DNA of 64,000 nucleotides from assembly GCA_963920665.1 (NCBI GenBank), contig OY987264.1, positions 22,796,906 to 22,860,905 on the forward strand, read 5' to 3'. The DNA comes from Straminergon stramineum. Lineage: Eukaryota > Streptophyta > Bryopsida > Hypnales > Calliergonaceae. Made by a program: the position numbers and the translations under genes. The number at the start of each line of letters is the position of its first letter. The stretch's first letter is position 1. Shown here in pieces: positions 23,836-35,875 of the stretch. The notes beneath the pieces are model-generated. The model made no database searches, was not told the origin of the DNA, and saw only the letters and a list, made by a program, of their open reading frames with translations.

Positions 23836-25284
23836 AGAAGGTGTTCAGTTTACACTCGATTCGTCGTGATCCAGTCAATCTAACATATTTCTATCTTCTT
23901 GCGCAGATTGAATGTAAAAAAGGAACTCCGTGCGAGTCTTTCACTTATAAAACTGTTCAAGTTTTGCAATAGCTGGGTGCATTCGTATTGGTATCATGGC
24001 GAGAACTTCCCAGGAGCAGTGTTCCGATGCGACCGGAAAGTCTCAACTTGGGGCCTTGAGTGGATTGAGGAGGAAGATGGAACAGTCATCATATGCTCGA
24101 AGCTTACCTTCAGCGATAAGGGTCACATGACAAAGGGGTTAGCTGTCTTAGAGCTACAGGGTCCAGATAACGCCACAGTCCTCGTCATTGTCGAAGAAAT
24201 GGTTCCCAAGACTGATGAGCGAAGGAAATATGGTTTGATCCTAGACTACACCACTATGGATCTTGACATGTGTGAGAGTATTACACGGAAGGGGTTTTTA
24301 GAGAAACCAGACGGAACCCACTTTTGGACTCCTCAGGAGATGAAGAATGAGTGGGACATTCTGGACGAGACCAGATAACAACCGAAGCCAAGTGCTGCAC
24401 CCACACCTCCAAAGCCATCTCCTAGCAAGAAGGGAAAGAAGCGGAAAGCAATTACCGGAGGACCAGGAGATGAAGTGGTGGAGGAGCCAGTGGGCAAGGG
24501 CAAGGGAAAAAAGAAGCCGAAGGCTGTCAAGCTCACATTCCATCGCGCCGTGAACATGATGGACGTTGAGGTCGGGAAGCTCGAGCCCGATGAGATTAAA
24601 GAAATCAACAAGGTGTACAACCAGGTATTCAGGCCAATGTACAAATGGGAGAAGAAGCCACTCGCCTATGCAAAAGGTGAACTACTGCGAGTGCACTACA
24701 AGAACCTTCACAAGGTTCCTCCTGGCGTACTGGTGTACAGAGGTATTGAGCCCCAACGCCTCAAGGGAATCAAGAATCGGATTCTCGTTGATGCCAACTA
24801 TCATTCTGAGAACGGATACATTACTGTCCTACCTCTAAAGAGAGGACCATACGGAATAGACAATGTCGTGGAATTCTGGGATTCGTGTCCGAAGAAGGAA
24901 AGCCTGACCACCAAATCCCATTACTACATTATTGGCGGTCAACACACAATGCAAGCACACGGGGAGTTGGTGGAGTCAAGACATATCTCGGAAGCTGATA
25001 AGCAGTTGGCCTTGACGTTCAACATAATTCCGATCTGTGAACCGTACTCCACCAAGAAGAATGATATTATGCATCTCTCGAAGGCGCTGAACCAGAATAT
25101 TGCCGGGGAATAGAAGGAGCAGAGTTTCTCTAAGCAACTTGCGCACGCTCGAATAAAGTGGAAGGACATGGGCAGCCCGATGCCAGCGTATGGAGGTCGA
25201 ACGCACTCTGCCGAGTACAATGTAAGCGTCCCTGACTAAATGTCGAATCATTGTCCCTTCTTTTTGTGTTGCCTATATGCACAG

Positions 25285-25522
25285 CCATCCGGAGATCTCC
25301 CAATGTCTTGCCACCTGAAGATCTTTGGATGCCTCCGGATTTCCAGTCGTCTTTGATGAAGTTGGGATTCCTCAGTTTCGTCGCACTACAAGCTTGCACT
25401 ACACGATCAATGGGAGATCTCTTGATAGATCTTGGACCACGCCATACCTCATGCTATCAAGATATCGAGCGCTGGTTCCTCCTAGACCCAAGTAGTGAAC
25501 CAACGGGAGATCTCCTAATGCT
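25285..25522. repeat. Palindromes in the second intron of the ParB-like gene
   Basis: Three degraded copies (near 25287, 25407 and 25502) lie inside the intron between donor AATGTAAGC (about 25219) and acceptor ATGTGCAG (about 25591). They repeat the pattern that introns of this gene, not its exons, carry the palindromes. Confidence 0.75.
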
Positions 25523-26369
25523 GTTCACATTTACGTACTCTGTAGGTTTTCGAAGACGATGATTTTTAATAGTTACATTTCCCATGTGCAGGAGTTCTAT
25601 CCGGTGATGTCTACAATATTCACGGGATTCAAGAATCCTGACCCGGACTTGAGAATTCCTCTTCTCTTCATGGAGAATGACGACGATGTGCAATGGTGGA
25701 TCCAAATTGATAGGGATTTCCTCATGGGAAAGCTTCCTGATGGGAATGGTCCAAAATCGAAAAGCAGAAGAAAACCGCTAAGCTATAGCGACTACAAGCC
25801 CTTGTATGGACTCCGCAACGAGGACATAAACTATTTGGCGGAGCAGGTTGAGAATGCAATGGTATGTATGAAGAAGACAGCGCTCAATGTGGACAATTTT
25901 GGGCAGCCATTGATGCCTCTCATTGTTGCAGCAAATCGAGAGAAGAAGGTTAGGGCCATGAAGAACGAGCTCATGTGCCATTACAAGCAGCATCCTCCTC
26001 CGAGCAAGAAGCCGGACTACATTCCATACAGTGCCAAAGAATGGGATCAGTTTGTGGCGGAGAAGAAAATAACCCGAGAGTAGGTTGAGTGGTGGGTGGA
26101 TAAGAGCATGGCAACGGAACTTGGGAAGGTATGGTTGGAGGAGCGAACGAGGGCACTGAACCAGGGTTGTTCTGTCGAACGTGTTTTCGGGTTTGGGTGT
26201 CGAGTTGTTCATCTGATGTCGCATGTCGTATAAGACAAGTGTCGCATATACGAGACAAATTTGACGAGCGCGAAATGAGGGTTTAGGATTTTCAGGCAAG
26301 GCAGCCAAAATTTTTATCTTACGTGGCGGGTTGTCAACAGTGACGTGGAAAGCTTTGACCACGTCACCA

Positions 26370-26570
26370 TAGGCGACTGCGGGTGGGGCGCGTGCGGGTA
26401 AGGTGGGGCGACCACGGGTACCAGAATGAGGGCGACTGTAGGTCCTAAATCCAGGGCGACCGCGGGTCCCAAAATGAGGGCGACTGCGGGTCCAAAATCC
26501 AGGGCGACTGCGGGTCCAACTCAGGGCGACTGAGGGTGTAAAGGCAACCGCGGGTGTAAGGAAAAGGGCG
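26370..26570. repeat. GC-rich array of GGCGACTGCGGGT units
   Basis: Seven or more units of GGCGAC(C/T)GCGGGT are separated by short variable text such as CCAAAATGAG. They read in this orientation on the plus strand. The array lies downstream of the ParB-like gene and downstream (3') of the hAT gene, so unlike most arrays here it has no start codon next to it on the expected side. Confidence 0.85.
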
Positions 26571-26649
26571 ATCTTGGCTTTATCCCATACGCAAGGAATT
26601 TCTTTTGTTCCACGGATGATAAGAACTTCTAATATACGACATAAATGCA

Positions 26650-27424
26650 ATTGTCCATCTTTGAAAATTGGGTCCCAATTCCCAAAAGAGAGATCTTACT
26701 GAGTCCTCATACCGGAAATGAGTATTTTTGTGAGGGGAAAGGCAAGTACATCACATCACAGAGTTCCATTGGAGATGATTTTCATACTCACTAGTCCATC
26801 CGTTAAAGATTAAGAGCAACCTCGTGTGCCGTTGCAATTGCAAACATGGATATAACAACCATTTCAATCTTGCTCACGATTTAGGATCCTTTAGTTTCCA
26901 TGTGCCATTGCATTCTCCTAAGCCTTAAATTAAGTATTTCACATTCTGTGGTCATTCACTCATTCATAGGAGCCTCCGAGTTCTACATGTTTTTATTACA
27001 TATGGTTGGGAATTTCTAATTCAAATTTTCTACTCCTATTGAAGTGTAGAAGCCAATATCGCAATTGGATATAATAATTACACCAAAAATAGATACAAAA
27101 ACAAGAAAAAAGTAAGGATAATTAGTATTACTGTATTTATAAGTTGTACACACTAATAGAGTAGTGACCCAATCTCATAAATGAACTTCTACTTCAATTG
27201 TACTTCCATGAACTTTGTTAAGACCTGTAGAAGTCCACACTAAAGACATTGAACAAAACTTTGTAATTCTAACACTATCATGCTTTCATACTAAAGTAGA
27301 TACTACACAAAACTCATCTATAGGCTATTTGCCTATGAACTTAAGCTAGAAAACTTCAACACACCAAAATTATGCAAAAGCATTACATTACCACTTCACT
27401 ACCTCTAAATCTATATTTATAAAG
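26650..27424. other. AT-rich 3' flank of the hAT gene
   Basis: No coding sequence or repeat structure was recognised. I looked for a hAT terminal inverted repeat and found no convincing one. Confidence 0.4.
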
Positions 27425-30400
27425 TTACGGTGAAAATGTGTAATCACTAGGCACCTCATCAGCGTCAGGGTCAGAATCATCATCCGACTCCTCCCTCCTA
27501 TCATTATCATCACGGTTATCATTCTCGTCATCCTCCCTTTGTACTCGTTCATTTTGCACTTCATGTTCTACCTCTGAGTTCACGTTCCGCACTTCAGTAT
27601 CCATGATGCCATTGCCGCTAGTTTGCACCAATCGTTTAGTCAACCTCAATGCATCTCTTATTCCATCAAGGTTGGATGCAGGATGTCGTCCGCCTCTACT
27701 AGATTGCTCGATGTTTCGATTCGAATTGGCTTCACCCATGATGAATCTTTGGACAACATGGTTCTGTCGTTTGGGATTTATTTGTAGCCTCTCTTGCGTC
27801 TTCCTCAATCGCTTTTTCTGTCCTCTTGTGCCTTCACGCATGAGCAAGGATGATTCTCCAGGGCCAGAAATAGAGGAGGGTTGAGTGGGTTGCGGAGCTG
27901 AAGCATGGCTTTCATTATCAACTGTCCTAAGAGGACTATTATGCAAGGGCAGCCTAGTCGCACGGGTTGGTATAGACCTAGTCGCCTTAGCATTGTTTGC
28001 GTTTCCTCCTCCACTTAAGGGCACCGTACGATTCCGGTTCATAACAGCTTGCAAGGGCAAGTCTGAATCATATTCCACATTTTCTGTTCTTAAGGGGCTT
28101 CGTAATGGAGAAAGTGGAACGCTTGTAAGCACAACATCTTCGATGTGTGTTGGCGGTGTTGCCTCCTCTTGCCTTTCATTTACCTCAGCAACTCGAGCAG
28201 CACTTTGTAGGTTCATTACCCTTGTAGAACCTTGATCTACGACATTTGGAGATCTTGCTTCCTCAGCTCTTATGGGCATTGGACTATGTATGCCTTCATT
28301 GGGGTTGTCAGGACTACTTGCCCGAGTTGGTGATGAATTTATTGGAGGAGGTACATTCCTATCCCTAGCAGAGACGTAGGGTTGCGGGGGCCTTCGCGGT
28401 GCTCGTTGAATCTCCTCCTCCTCAGAGTAGTACGTATTATTCTCAGCTGTAAATGTATTTCCATAGTTGTGTCTCCGTGGAGGACTCTTTTCACTACGAA
28501 TCAGTCCTGTCCAAATATTTCCACGTAGACGCTCTTCTACCAGCCTAATGTTCTCATTAGCTCGAGCCCTTCTAACTGGGTCGCCATCCCCTGATGATCC
28601 TGTACCTAATGGCTCCTCATTCTCTTCCGAGGTATTTCCATCCATAAGGTAGTTTTCGTAGAACACTGTAAGATTGCGTCCACGTTTCTCACGTTCAAGT
28701 TTACTGTTGGTGTAGATATACACCAATGCTTTCGCCTTGGATGTGGTTAGGCGATTTCGCACTTTATTGTGCACAAACGAATACATGCTCCAATTCCTTT
28801 CACATGATGATGCTGAGCACGTCAAAGATAGAACTCTCATTGCAATTTTTGGGAGAACATTAGCACCCACAAGATTCTACCATTGATGAGGCATTAGTTT
28901 ACATTGTGTAATATCAGGAGCCTCTTCTAAGGGGTCAAAAGGACCTGTCTTCTCTTCGAACTACGTGAGCTCCTGCAATGCCTCCATGTATGATAATCCC
29001 AATGACTTGCTCATTTTTCGAAGCACCTGATTTAAGGCTCTTTTGGCCACACCGTCGTTACGAAGGGTTCCTACTTCAATCAAGAAAGGATTTAAGAGTG
29101 CCCCTGCATAGTGTAGGTCTGTGAGCATCAATTTCCAACGAGCCTCGAATTGCATCTCAAACTTCGTTGCAGTTTCATCATTCAGAAAAAAAGGTTCATT
29201 TCTTAAGCTCCACACGTGCTCTTGAAGAGTCTTCATAACCAACCAAGCCTTAGGCATTGCCGGGGCTTTCCCATCAAACACTCGGAGAGCAATAATGACG
29301 GGCTCCACCATGTGCAAAAAATTCTCACACTCCACCCAAAAAGATTCCGCATGAATGTCATTCCGCGCTATACGGGCTCACGCACTCAATACATCTCCAT
29401 TTTGGCGACGTTCCAAACTAGCCTCAAATTGCACATATGTCTCATCCATTATGACTCGCATCAATGCTGACTTGCACTCCACCACACGTGATATCATGAG
29501 GAAGTTCATTGCAAAGCGTGTTTGAGAAGGCATTCGCAATGCCTTGTCCGGGGAGTACTTTCGGAAGAGAGCCAATGTGGAATGGTACCTCTTGATGTAT
29601 TTTACTATCTGCGTACAACGTCGTACTATTCTCGTCACCTTGACATCTTTTGCCCAGTCTTCCAAAAGCAAGTCCAAAATGTGTGCTGCGCATCCTTGGG
29701 TATACATGTGAGGATATTTCTCTTGTAATGCCTTCAAAGTCCCTGTCATGACAGCAGCATTGTCCGTACACAGTTGGACAATGTTTTGGGGGCCAACCTC
29801 TTCTATGTATTGCGCCATCATATTGGTTGTGTATGCAATGTCCTTCTTCTCCCCTGTGGTGTCCACCGATCCAAGAAACACATCCCCCGCAGGACACACG
29901 AGCATTAAATTTAGTAATGGACGGCTATTAGTATCAGACCAACCATCCGAACAAAGAGTCGCTCCATAAACTTCGATAGAGTGCTTTGTCCGCTCAGTGA
30001 CCATTTTAGAAACACTTTCTTTCTTTGGCTCTATCATTCTTGTACGCAAAGCATTGTATGAGGGCGGTTGGTATCGTAGTCCTGATGTTGCTGTCTCTTT
30101 CACTGCTTTCACAAAGGCAGGATGGGGCGCAACATTGAACGCGATGCTAGCCTCATAAAAAAAGGAAGCCCACATGGTATCTAACTTTGCTCTCGTGCTA
30201 CTTTGTAATGCCTCATCCATGCTAGTTTGCCTAGAAATGGAAGGGTTATTCCTCCTTCTCAAAATTGTTTGAGGAGTGGAATCTCCTGAATCTGTAATAG
30301 GGAGCATTGGTTCATTCGTAGCACTAGGCTCCTCTGACCTCTCCCTATCCCCCTCCAACATAGGCTCAACCACAGTCTCGTCTACAACATCAAATTCTGG

Positions 30401-30703
30401 AACCTCCTCATGCATTTGTTCAAAGCTCATTTCCTTTGGAACAACCCCACCACAAGTCCTGAACTTTTGCAATACTGCCCATGGGATTTTCTTACATCGC
30501 TTCGATGCATTCCTGCCGCCAAATCCAAAGTGACAAAATGCCCGCTTTCGTACAAATACGGAGGTCCACCCACAAAAAACACATGTTCGTGTGTTTCCCG
30601 CAAATTGACGGTCAATGTCTACAACCAACCAAGGGTCCCACTCCTTCGTGGCTCTCCTTGTATTGTTAATGGTAGTCCTCCTCCCCTCACCCCGACTAGC
30701 CAT
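27425..30703 (-). pseudogene. hAT-superfamily transposase with long disordered tail, three stops
   Basis: One continuous frame of 1093 codons from the ATG at 30703 to a TAA at 27425. A BED-like zinc finger (CVFCGWTS, then HFGFGG and KRCKKIP) opens the protein. The DUF659/catalytic region follows with LCSDGWSDTNSRPLLNLM, QLCTDNAAVMTG and QGCAAHILDLLLEDW. The C-terminal dimerisation region has RVLSLTCSASSCERNWS and KVRNRLTTSKA. About 300 further residues are low-complexity and charged, longer than usual for hAT. The frame is broken at 29378 (TGA), 28961 (TAG) and 28877 (TAG, at a position expected to be tryptophan or glutamine), so the copy is not autonomous. A GC-rich array lies directly upstream (30990-31250). 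Element ends and the 8-bp target duplication typical of hAT were not found. Confidence 0.92.
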
Positions 30704-30989
30704 ATTGTTCCTCGCCTATGAGTTCTTCAAACAATATTATCATATGAATCAAAGCCTTGATTTAGAAAAAAGAATGGCAAAGCCACTTGCTTTGAACGGT
30801 CTTTTAAACCACACAAACCAAGTCGTTCCCCTCCAAAGAACCAAACATCCGCAAGAAGCCTCTTTTGAAGATTCAAGGCAAGAGTTCATCTCTGAAGCAA
30901 GGTGAAAACCACAGTCCGGGCCTTCAGCTTTATACTACCGTCCTGCTAGCACCGCAAGTCGCCCCCTGAGAGCCAGAATGGGTGCAGGA

Positions 30990-31250
30990 AACAGGCGACA
31001 TTGTAACAGGCGCACTCGCCCCGTGGGTGACTACGGGTCGAAAAAGAGGCGACTGCGGGTCCAAGGGGGGCGACTATAGGTCGAAAAAGAGGCGACTGCG
31101 GGTAAGGGGGGCGAGTGCGGGTGGAAGGGGGGGCGACTACGGGTCCAGGGGGGGGGCGACTGCGGGTCTAGGGGGGGCGACTACGGGTAGAAGGGGGCGA
31201 CCGCGGGTCTCAAGAGGCAACTTTGGATACTTGAAGGGCGACCGCGCTTA
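30990..31250. repeat. GC-rich array upstream of the hAT gene
   Basis: About ten units of GGCGACT(A/G)CGGGT with G-rich spacers lie about 290 bp upstream of the hAT start codon. Read in the direction of the gene they are ACCCGCAGTCGCC. They may be part of the promoter or the 5' end of the element. Confidence 0.88.
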
Positions 31251-31259
31251 CGCTTTAGG

Positions 31260-32127
31260 ACCCAAGGCCATTTTTGTTATCCCGTTAGCGTTCCATCGCT
31301 GAGTTTCTAGATGAAAGTCATCCTAGTTTAGATAGAGATTTTATTAAACCCTAAACACTATCCAAGGGTTTCACGTGGTATTTATAGATACTTCAAAAAA
31401 AGATTTTCGGGAGTATGGTCATAGACTTAAAGAATGCAATTTTTTTTTTAAACAACCACATGAAGGGAAACTCATTTCAAATCCATTCCAACAAACTTAA
31501 TAAAAAATAAATAGAATTAGCTTGTACTCAAATGTGGAAAAAATTAAGAACTTTCTCTTTCAAATTAAAAAGAAAAATGGGGGACAACATTGGTTGATCA
31601 AACCATATACATGGAATCCACAACTCAAAATGTATAACTTCCATTTCTCTATCAATTCCAAAAGTATTCTTTTGAGTACCTTTTTAGGATGTTTTTTCCC
31701 AAATTATAAATCTCAAGAAGAATCCATACATTCACGAGGTGAAGGGCATGGGAATGTTGTCATTTACAATATGTTCAAACCATATGTTGAAATACTGAAA
31801 AATGCAACCATATAAACTTATATTGAAACTCTCATGGATGATGTAGCTTAAATTTATTGGAGGTTCTTTGTGTAGACTCAAAGTTACTAGAATTCTTTTC
31901 TTTTTTAAAACACTACACAAATTTAACAAGAAATTAACATTCACATAACTTCAAATCATCAAAATTTGTCAAAAATTCAAATGTTTGGATCCAAATGCAA
32001 TCACATTTTCATACACAAAAAATAAAAATAAACATTCTTGTATTTCAGCAAAAATAAGGACAAAGCCTTTTTCTTCATATATCTTGGAAGAAGTACATAG
32101 TCATAAAAGAAACAAGAGCCACCTAAT
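31260..32127. other. AT-rich spacer between the hAT and WCHI-1 genes
   Basis: No gene is supported. The plus-strand frame 31985-32551 is the shadow of the coiled-coil end of the minus-strand WCHI-1 gene. Confidence 0.5.
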
Positions 32128-33687
32128 TTATACTCCATCCATTTCCCCTTGTTCTTCCCTTTTCTTCTTTTCCAATTCTATTTGGGCTCTTGCCACTCTC
32201 TCTTCCCTCTTCAAAAGAGTCAGGTCATGGTTCCACATCTTATTTTGGATCCACCACTTCTTGAACAATGACATGAACCTGATGTGTGCCTTCGGCCACG
32301 ACATCTTTTCCTCCAACTTCTGTTCCAATCTTTTCAGAGATGCTAACTTCATCTTCAACTTCTCTATTTCCGTAGTGGATGATGAATCTTCAACATCTAC
32401 AAACAATGAATCCGATTGCAACGACCGGTCAATAGGATCTGCATCCTTCATCTCCTTCAAGCGGTTCAATGTCGATCTTGCCTTTTCCACACCTCCTTTT
32501 TCAATGGCAAGGTTGTTTTCTTCCATCCTACATTTTCCCATTATTGTTTGAAGTCATTCATCCATAACAGGATTGACATTTGAACTAGAACCTCCATCTT
32601 CTCCCTTATTGAACTTGAGGTAAAATTGTTCCAGTTGTTTCATTTCTCTTTGTTGGGCTGCCAAACGAGTTTGTCCAGCTTGAATTAGTTCTTTGAGGGT
32701 GCCCACATCCTCAACCTGAATCTCTTGTGCGCTTCGCTTCTCGATGATCTCACACTCCCTTTCTTTTTCTTCAAGATCCTTTAAAAGCATCTCCAACTCC
32801 ACTTTATAGGATTCTTTCGTCCGCCGTTTATTGTCTTCTCCAAGTACACCTTGATGTTCTTGTTCCATTTCACGCAATCCTTCTATGGAAGGCAAATTCA
32901 TCAAGGTCAAAGGAATCTCTTCTTTGGCTTCACTCTCCCCATCCAACCTATCTTCATTAATTTCTTGCAAGCAAGCTTGCACGTAATGGAACACTTCGTC
33001 ATCTTCAGGAGGACGGACCCCTATCAGTTCCACAGACATAAAAGGTTCTCCATCCGTTGGTGTGGTCCGTTGCATGTTGCCTTCTTCTGATACCACCAAT
33101 GCTAAGTTTTCTTCCATTGATGTATCTTCCATCCTGTCCCTAGGTTCAGGCAATGGCTCTTCATCGGAGTCCGATTCTCCAGTTGACGTTGACCAAACAT
33201 AATCCTCATCTGCCACTCCTTCTATAATGTTCTTTTTGGGCCCTAGCCCATCCCGAGGATTATTTGAAGGACCCGCTCTGGGAATGTCTTTTGTATCTGG
33301 AAGCGTGACATTCTTGGATGTCTTGAAGGTCATCCAATCTACCGTTTTCCCCAATTGTAACTCTGCATATACCATTTGGCATATGCCCATTGAGACTTCG
33401 CTCCGTGGAATTTTTCACTTTCCATACAATGCTCGGTACACTTCAATACATCTCTAGACAAATGCATCATCCTTGCAGTAATGAAGATTTGCTTGGTTTT
33501 GCTTCACATGGTGAATGTATCGATGGTAAGGGAAGAGCTTGTCGATATGGCACCAATCCACAAATAACTTGCAAGTCGTCAAGGTCCAATCGGAATTTAC
33601 ATGACGCCATCCCCGATATGCCTTAGCTGCTGGGTCAAGAAGGGCATGTCGTTGCCTGCTATGGCGAGCTCCTTTCTTCTTCGTCAT
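32128..33687 (-). pseudogene. WCHI-family gene 1 (unrecognised family), three stops
   Basis: One frame of 520 codons from ATG at 33687 to TAA at 32128. The N-terminal 120 residues match two other genes in this window (41192-42655 and 43910-46402). Shared features are a basic start, KAYRGW, FVDWCHIDKLFPYHR, a KQNQANLHYCKD segment, RCIEVYRALY and TVDWMTFK. An acidic middle part and a long coiled coil (ERECEIIEKRSAQEIQVE, then LKRLEQKLEEKMSW) follow. Internal stops are at 33454 (TAG), 33415 (TGA) and 32554 (TGA). At the first, the paralogue at 46 kb has glutamine in the same place. I do not recognise the family. The Cys-His placement in the WCHI motif might bind metal, but that is a guess. Confidence 0.7.
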
Positions 33688-33894
33688 CTTGTCGTGTCAC
33701 TCTAGCGTAAAGAGAACTAGACTTTTGTTGATAATATAACCGAAGAAATGAACTCGTAAACGTGGAAGCCACAACACGTGTAGATGCCCAAACTTCCAAC
33801 CCACGAATCGGCAGTCAGACGCTTCAAGGCGGATGAAAGGCGCGGTGCGACGAAGGAAGTGACGACTTGGGAATCCAGTATCCCCTTAAATACC

Positions 33895-34450
33895 CGAAGT
33901 CGCCTAGGGCGCGTGCGGGTCTTGGGCGACCGCGGGTCTGGGTCCCACTGTTCAGAAACTGCCATTTAGGAAAAAATTACAGTTTCTGGAAGGAGACCTC
34001 GGGTGCAGGGTGACCACGGGTATAGGGGGGCGGTTGCATATGGCGACCACAGGTCTTTTCCTAGGCGACCTCGGGTAATGGGGCGACCACGGGTACAAGG
34101 GGCGGCTGCATATAGGGCGACCACAGGTCATTTCCTGGGCGACCGCGAGTACAGGGGCGGCTGCATATAGGGCGTCTACAGGTCATTTCCTGGGCGACTA
34201 CGGGTACAGGGGGTGGCTGCATATAGGGCGACCACAGGTCATTTCTTGGGCGACCGCGGGTACAGGGGCGGCTGCATATAGGGCATCCACAGGTCATTTC
34301 CTGGGCGACCGCGGGTATAGGGGGCAGCTGCATATAGGGCGACCGCGGGTCTCAGATTCCAAAAGGTCTTCCCCAGTTTATGACGATGGGAGCGGCTGCG
34401 TATGGGGCGACCTCGGGTCAGGGGCGACCTTGGGTCAGGGCATCCACGGG
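33895..34450. repeat. GC-rich minisatellite upstream of WCHI-1
   Basis: About ten repeats of GGCGACC(A/G)CGGGT combine with GGCGGCTGCATATAGGGCG into units of roughly 55-60 bp. The array begins about 210 bp upstream of the WCHI-1 start codon. In gene orientation the unit reads ACCCGCGGTCGCC. Minus-strand open frames across it (Pro/Arg-rich) are by-products of the repeat. Confidence 0.88.
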
Positions 34451-34638
34451 TCAGGGGCACAAAAAACATGAGTTTGAGTTTCCGCCCTAACAAATTGGAG
34501 GGAAGGTGTTCAAACTTTTCAAGTACCGCTCCCCCCTTTTCTGAGGATTAACTCCAGAAAATTCTAAGAATGAGGCATTCAAGACAAAGTGATCAAAAGT
34601 TAATTAAGTAATAAAGAAAGAGAATTGGTTGACGAAGT

Positions 34639-35335
34639 GGAGAGTTGGAAAAGCCCTTCTTCCTAACATTTTATTTCTTCTTCATCCATCCATGTGGTCA
34701 TGTAAAATTCAACGTAACCATTTCCTACTTTCATTTTTGGAGGGAGTACATTAAAAGGAGACCTTTCCTTGTGGGGGGAAACGATATACAAATAAAATAC
34801 TGAAACTTTGGGATGCATGAAGAAAAAATCTTTTTATCTATATCAAAAGTGGTTTTAAAAAATGGAGACTTGGGAAAGCTCTTCTCCTTGACATTTTCTT
34901 TTTCCGCATGCTCATGTAAAATTCAACATGACCATTTCCTATTTTAATTTTTAGAGGGAGTACATTTGGAGGAGACATTCCCTTTGGGGGGAAACGATGT
35001 ACAAAAAAAATACTAACACCATGAGATGCATGAAGAAAAAATCTTTTGATCTCCATAAGAAATGGTTTTTAAAAATGGAGGCTTGGGGAAGCTCTTCTCC
35101 TTCACAATTTTTTTTTCTTCGTGCTCATGTAAAATTCAACATGACCATTTCCTATTTTAATTTTTAGAGGGAGTACATTTGGAGGAGACATTTCCTTTGG
35201 GGGGAAACGATGTACAAAAAAAATACTAACACCATGAGATGCATGAAGAAAAAATCTTTTGATCTACATAGGAAGTGTTTTTTAAAAATGGAGACTTGGG
35301 AAAGCCCTTCTCCTCGTCATTTCATTTTCCATCTT
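34639..35335. repeat. Tandem repeat, period about 213-225 bp, about 3.3 copies
   Basis: Units start with GGAGACTTGGGAAAGC at 34639 (variant), 34864, 35077 and 35290. Each contains ATGTAAAATTCAACATGACC, a GGGGGGAAACGAT segment and a GATGCATGAAGAAAAAATC segment. The last two full units are nearly identical and the first is more diverged. No coding function is apparent. Confidence 0.85.
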
Positions 35336-35617
35336 TAAACATAGGAATTTGAATAGGGTCCTCCTCTTGATACATCAAGGGGATTTAAAACACATTTGAA
35401 GGGGTGAATGAATATTGAATTTATTGAAGATTAAAAAGTTTGGAAATGACACCTTCAATGGTTTATATCTTACAAGTGCAAGGTTTAGGAGTTCAAACTT
35501 TTTTATGACATATAATGAAAAGCAAATCACATATGTTTATCATTTTATCCACCCTAAAAAATAGAAGTACATTACTTTTGGGGTGGCATACATGGAGAAG
35601 GTCCATGGTTTTTCTAT

Positions 35618-35663
35618 AGGGTTTAGGGTATAGGGTTTAGGGTATAGGGTTAGGGTTTAGGGT
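35618..35663. repeat. Interstitial telomere-like tract
   Basis: Five to six units alternating TATAGGG and TTTAGGG, followed by GGGTTAGGGTTTAGGGTTT. This is one of the longer such tracts in the window. Confidence 0.8.
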
Positions 35664-35875
35664 TTGGAAAACCCTCTTTAATTTTTCTAATTAGTCTTAC
35701 TATAATTCTGTATTTATAGACTGATTTTGTAGTATTAACTCGCTACCAATATTGAAGGACAGGTCAGTTGTAGCCAATGAAGCATGCAATTAAGTCTGAC
35801 TTCATTAGTGTTGGAGATGGCTCACATCTTCTGCTACGGTGGTTTCTCGACTGGCGTGACTTTAAGATAGAGGCG

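Larger units (their letters stand above)
22461..26083 (+). pseudogene. ParB/sulfiredoxin-fold-like gene with palindrome-filled introns
   Basis: Exon 1 (22461-22510) encodes MSTSSPAPENPDDWTN and ends at GTAAGTTC. The reading frame resumes exactly at 23907 after GCGCAG. Exon 2 runs to about 25219 and exon 3 from about 25592. The protein has an N-terminal region of unknown type (about residues 17-175), then a basic linker. A ParB-like segment follows, with HRAVNMMDVEVGKL, YYIIGGQHTMQAHGEL (position of the ParB DGxHR motif) and HLSKALNQN (position of the conserved LN). In-frame stops lie at 24376 (TAA), 25111 (TAG) and 26081 (TAG). After the last one the frame still reads VEWWVDKSMATELGKVW, so the original protein was longer. 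ParB-like domains bind DNA or hydrolyse nucleotides. Assignment rests on motif spacing only, and no function is claimed. It is unrelated in detail to the ParB-like part of the 55-60 kb gene. Confidence 0.6.

Noticed and set aside
10631..25522. CRISPR array
   Set aside because: Repeats with a palindromic core and roughly regular spacing recall CRISPR, but linkers within the arrays are similar to one another, not unique spacers. The locus has plant introns and no cas genes.
25778..26650. A 290-residue minus-strand open frame
   Set aside because: Half of it is the antisense of the ParB-like gene's last exon and the rest is translated GC-rich repeat.
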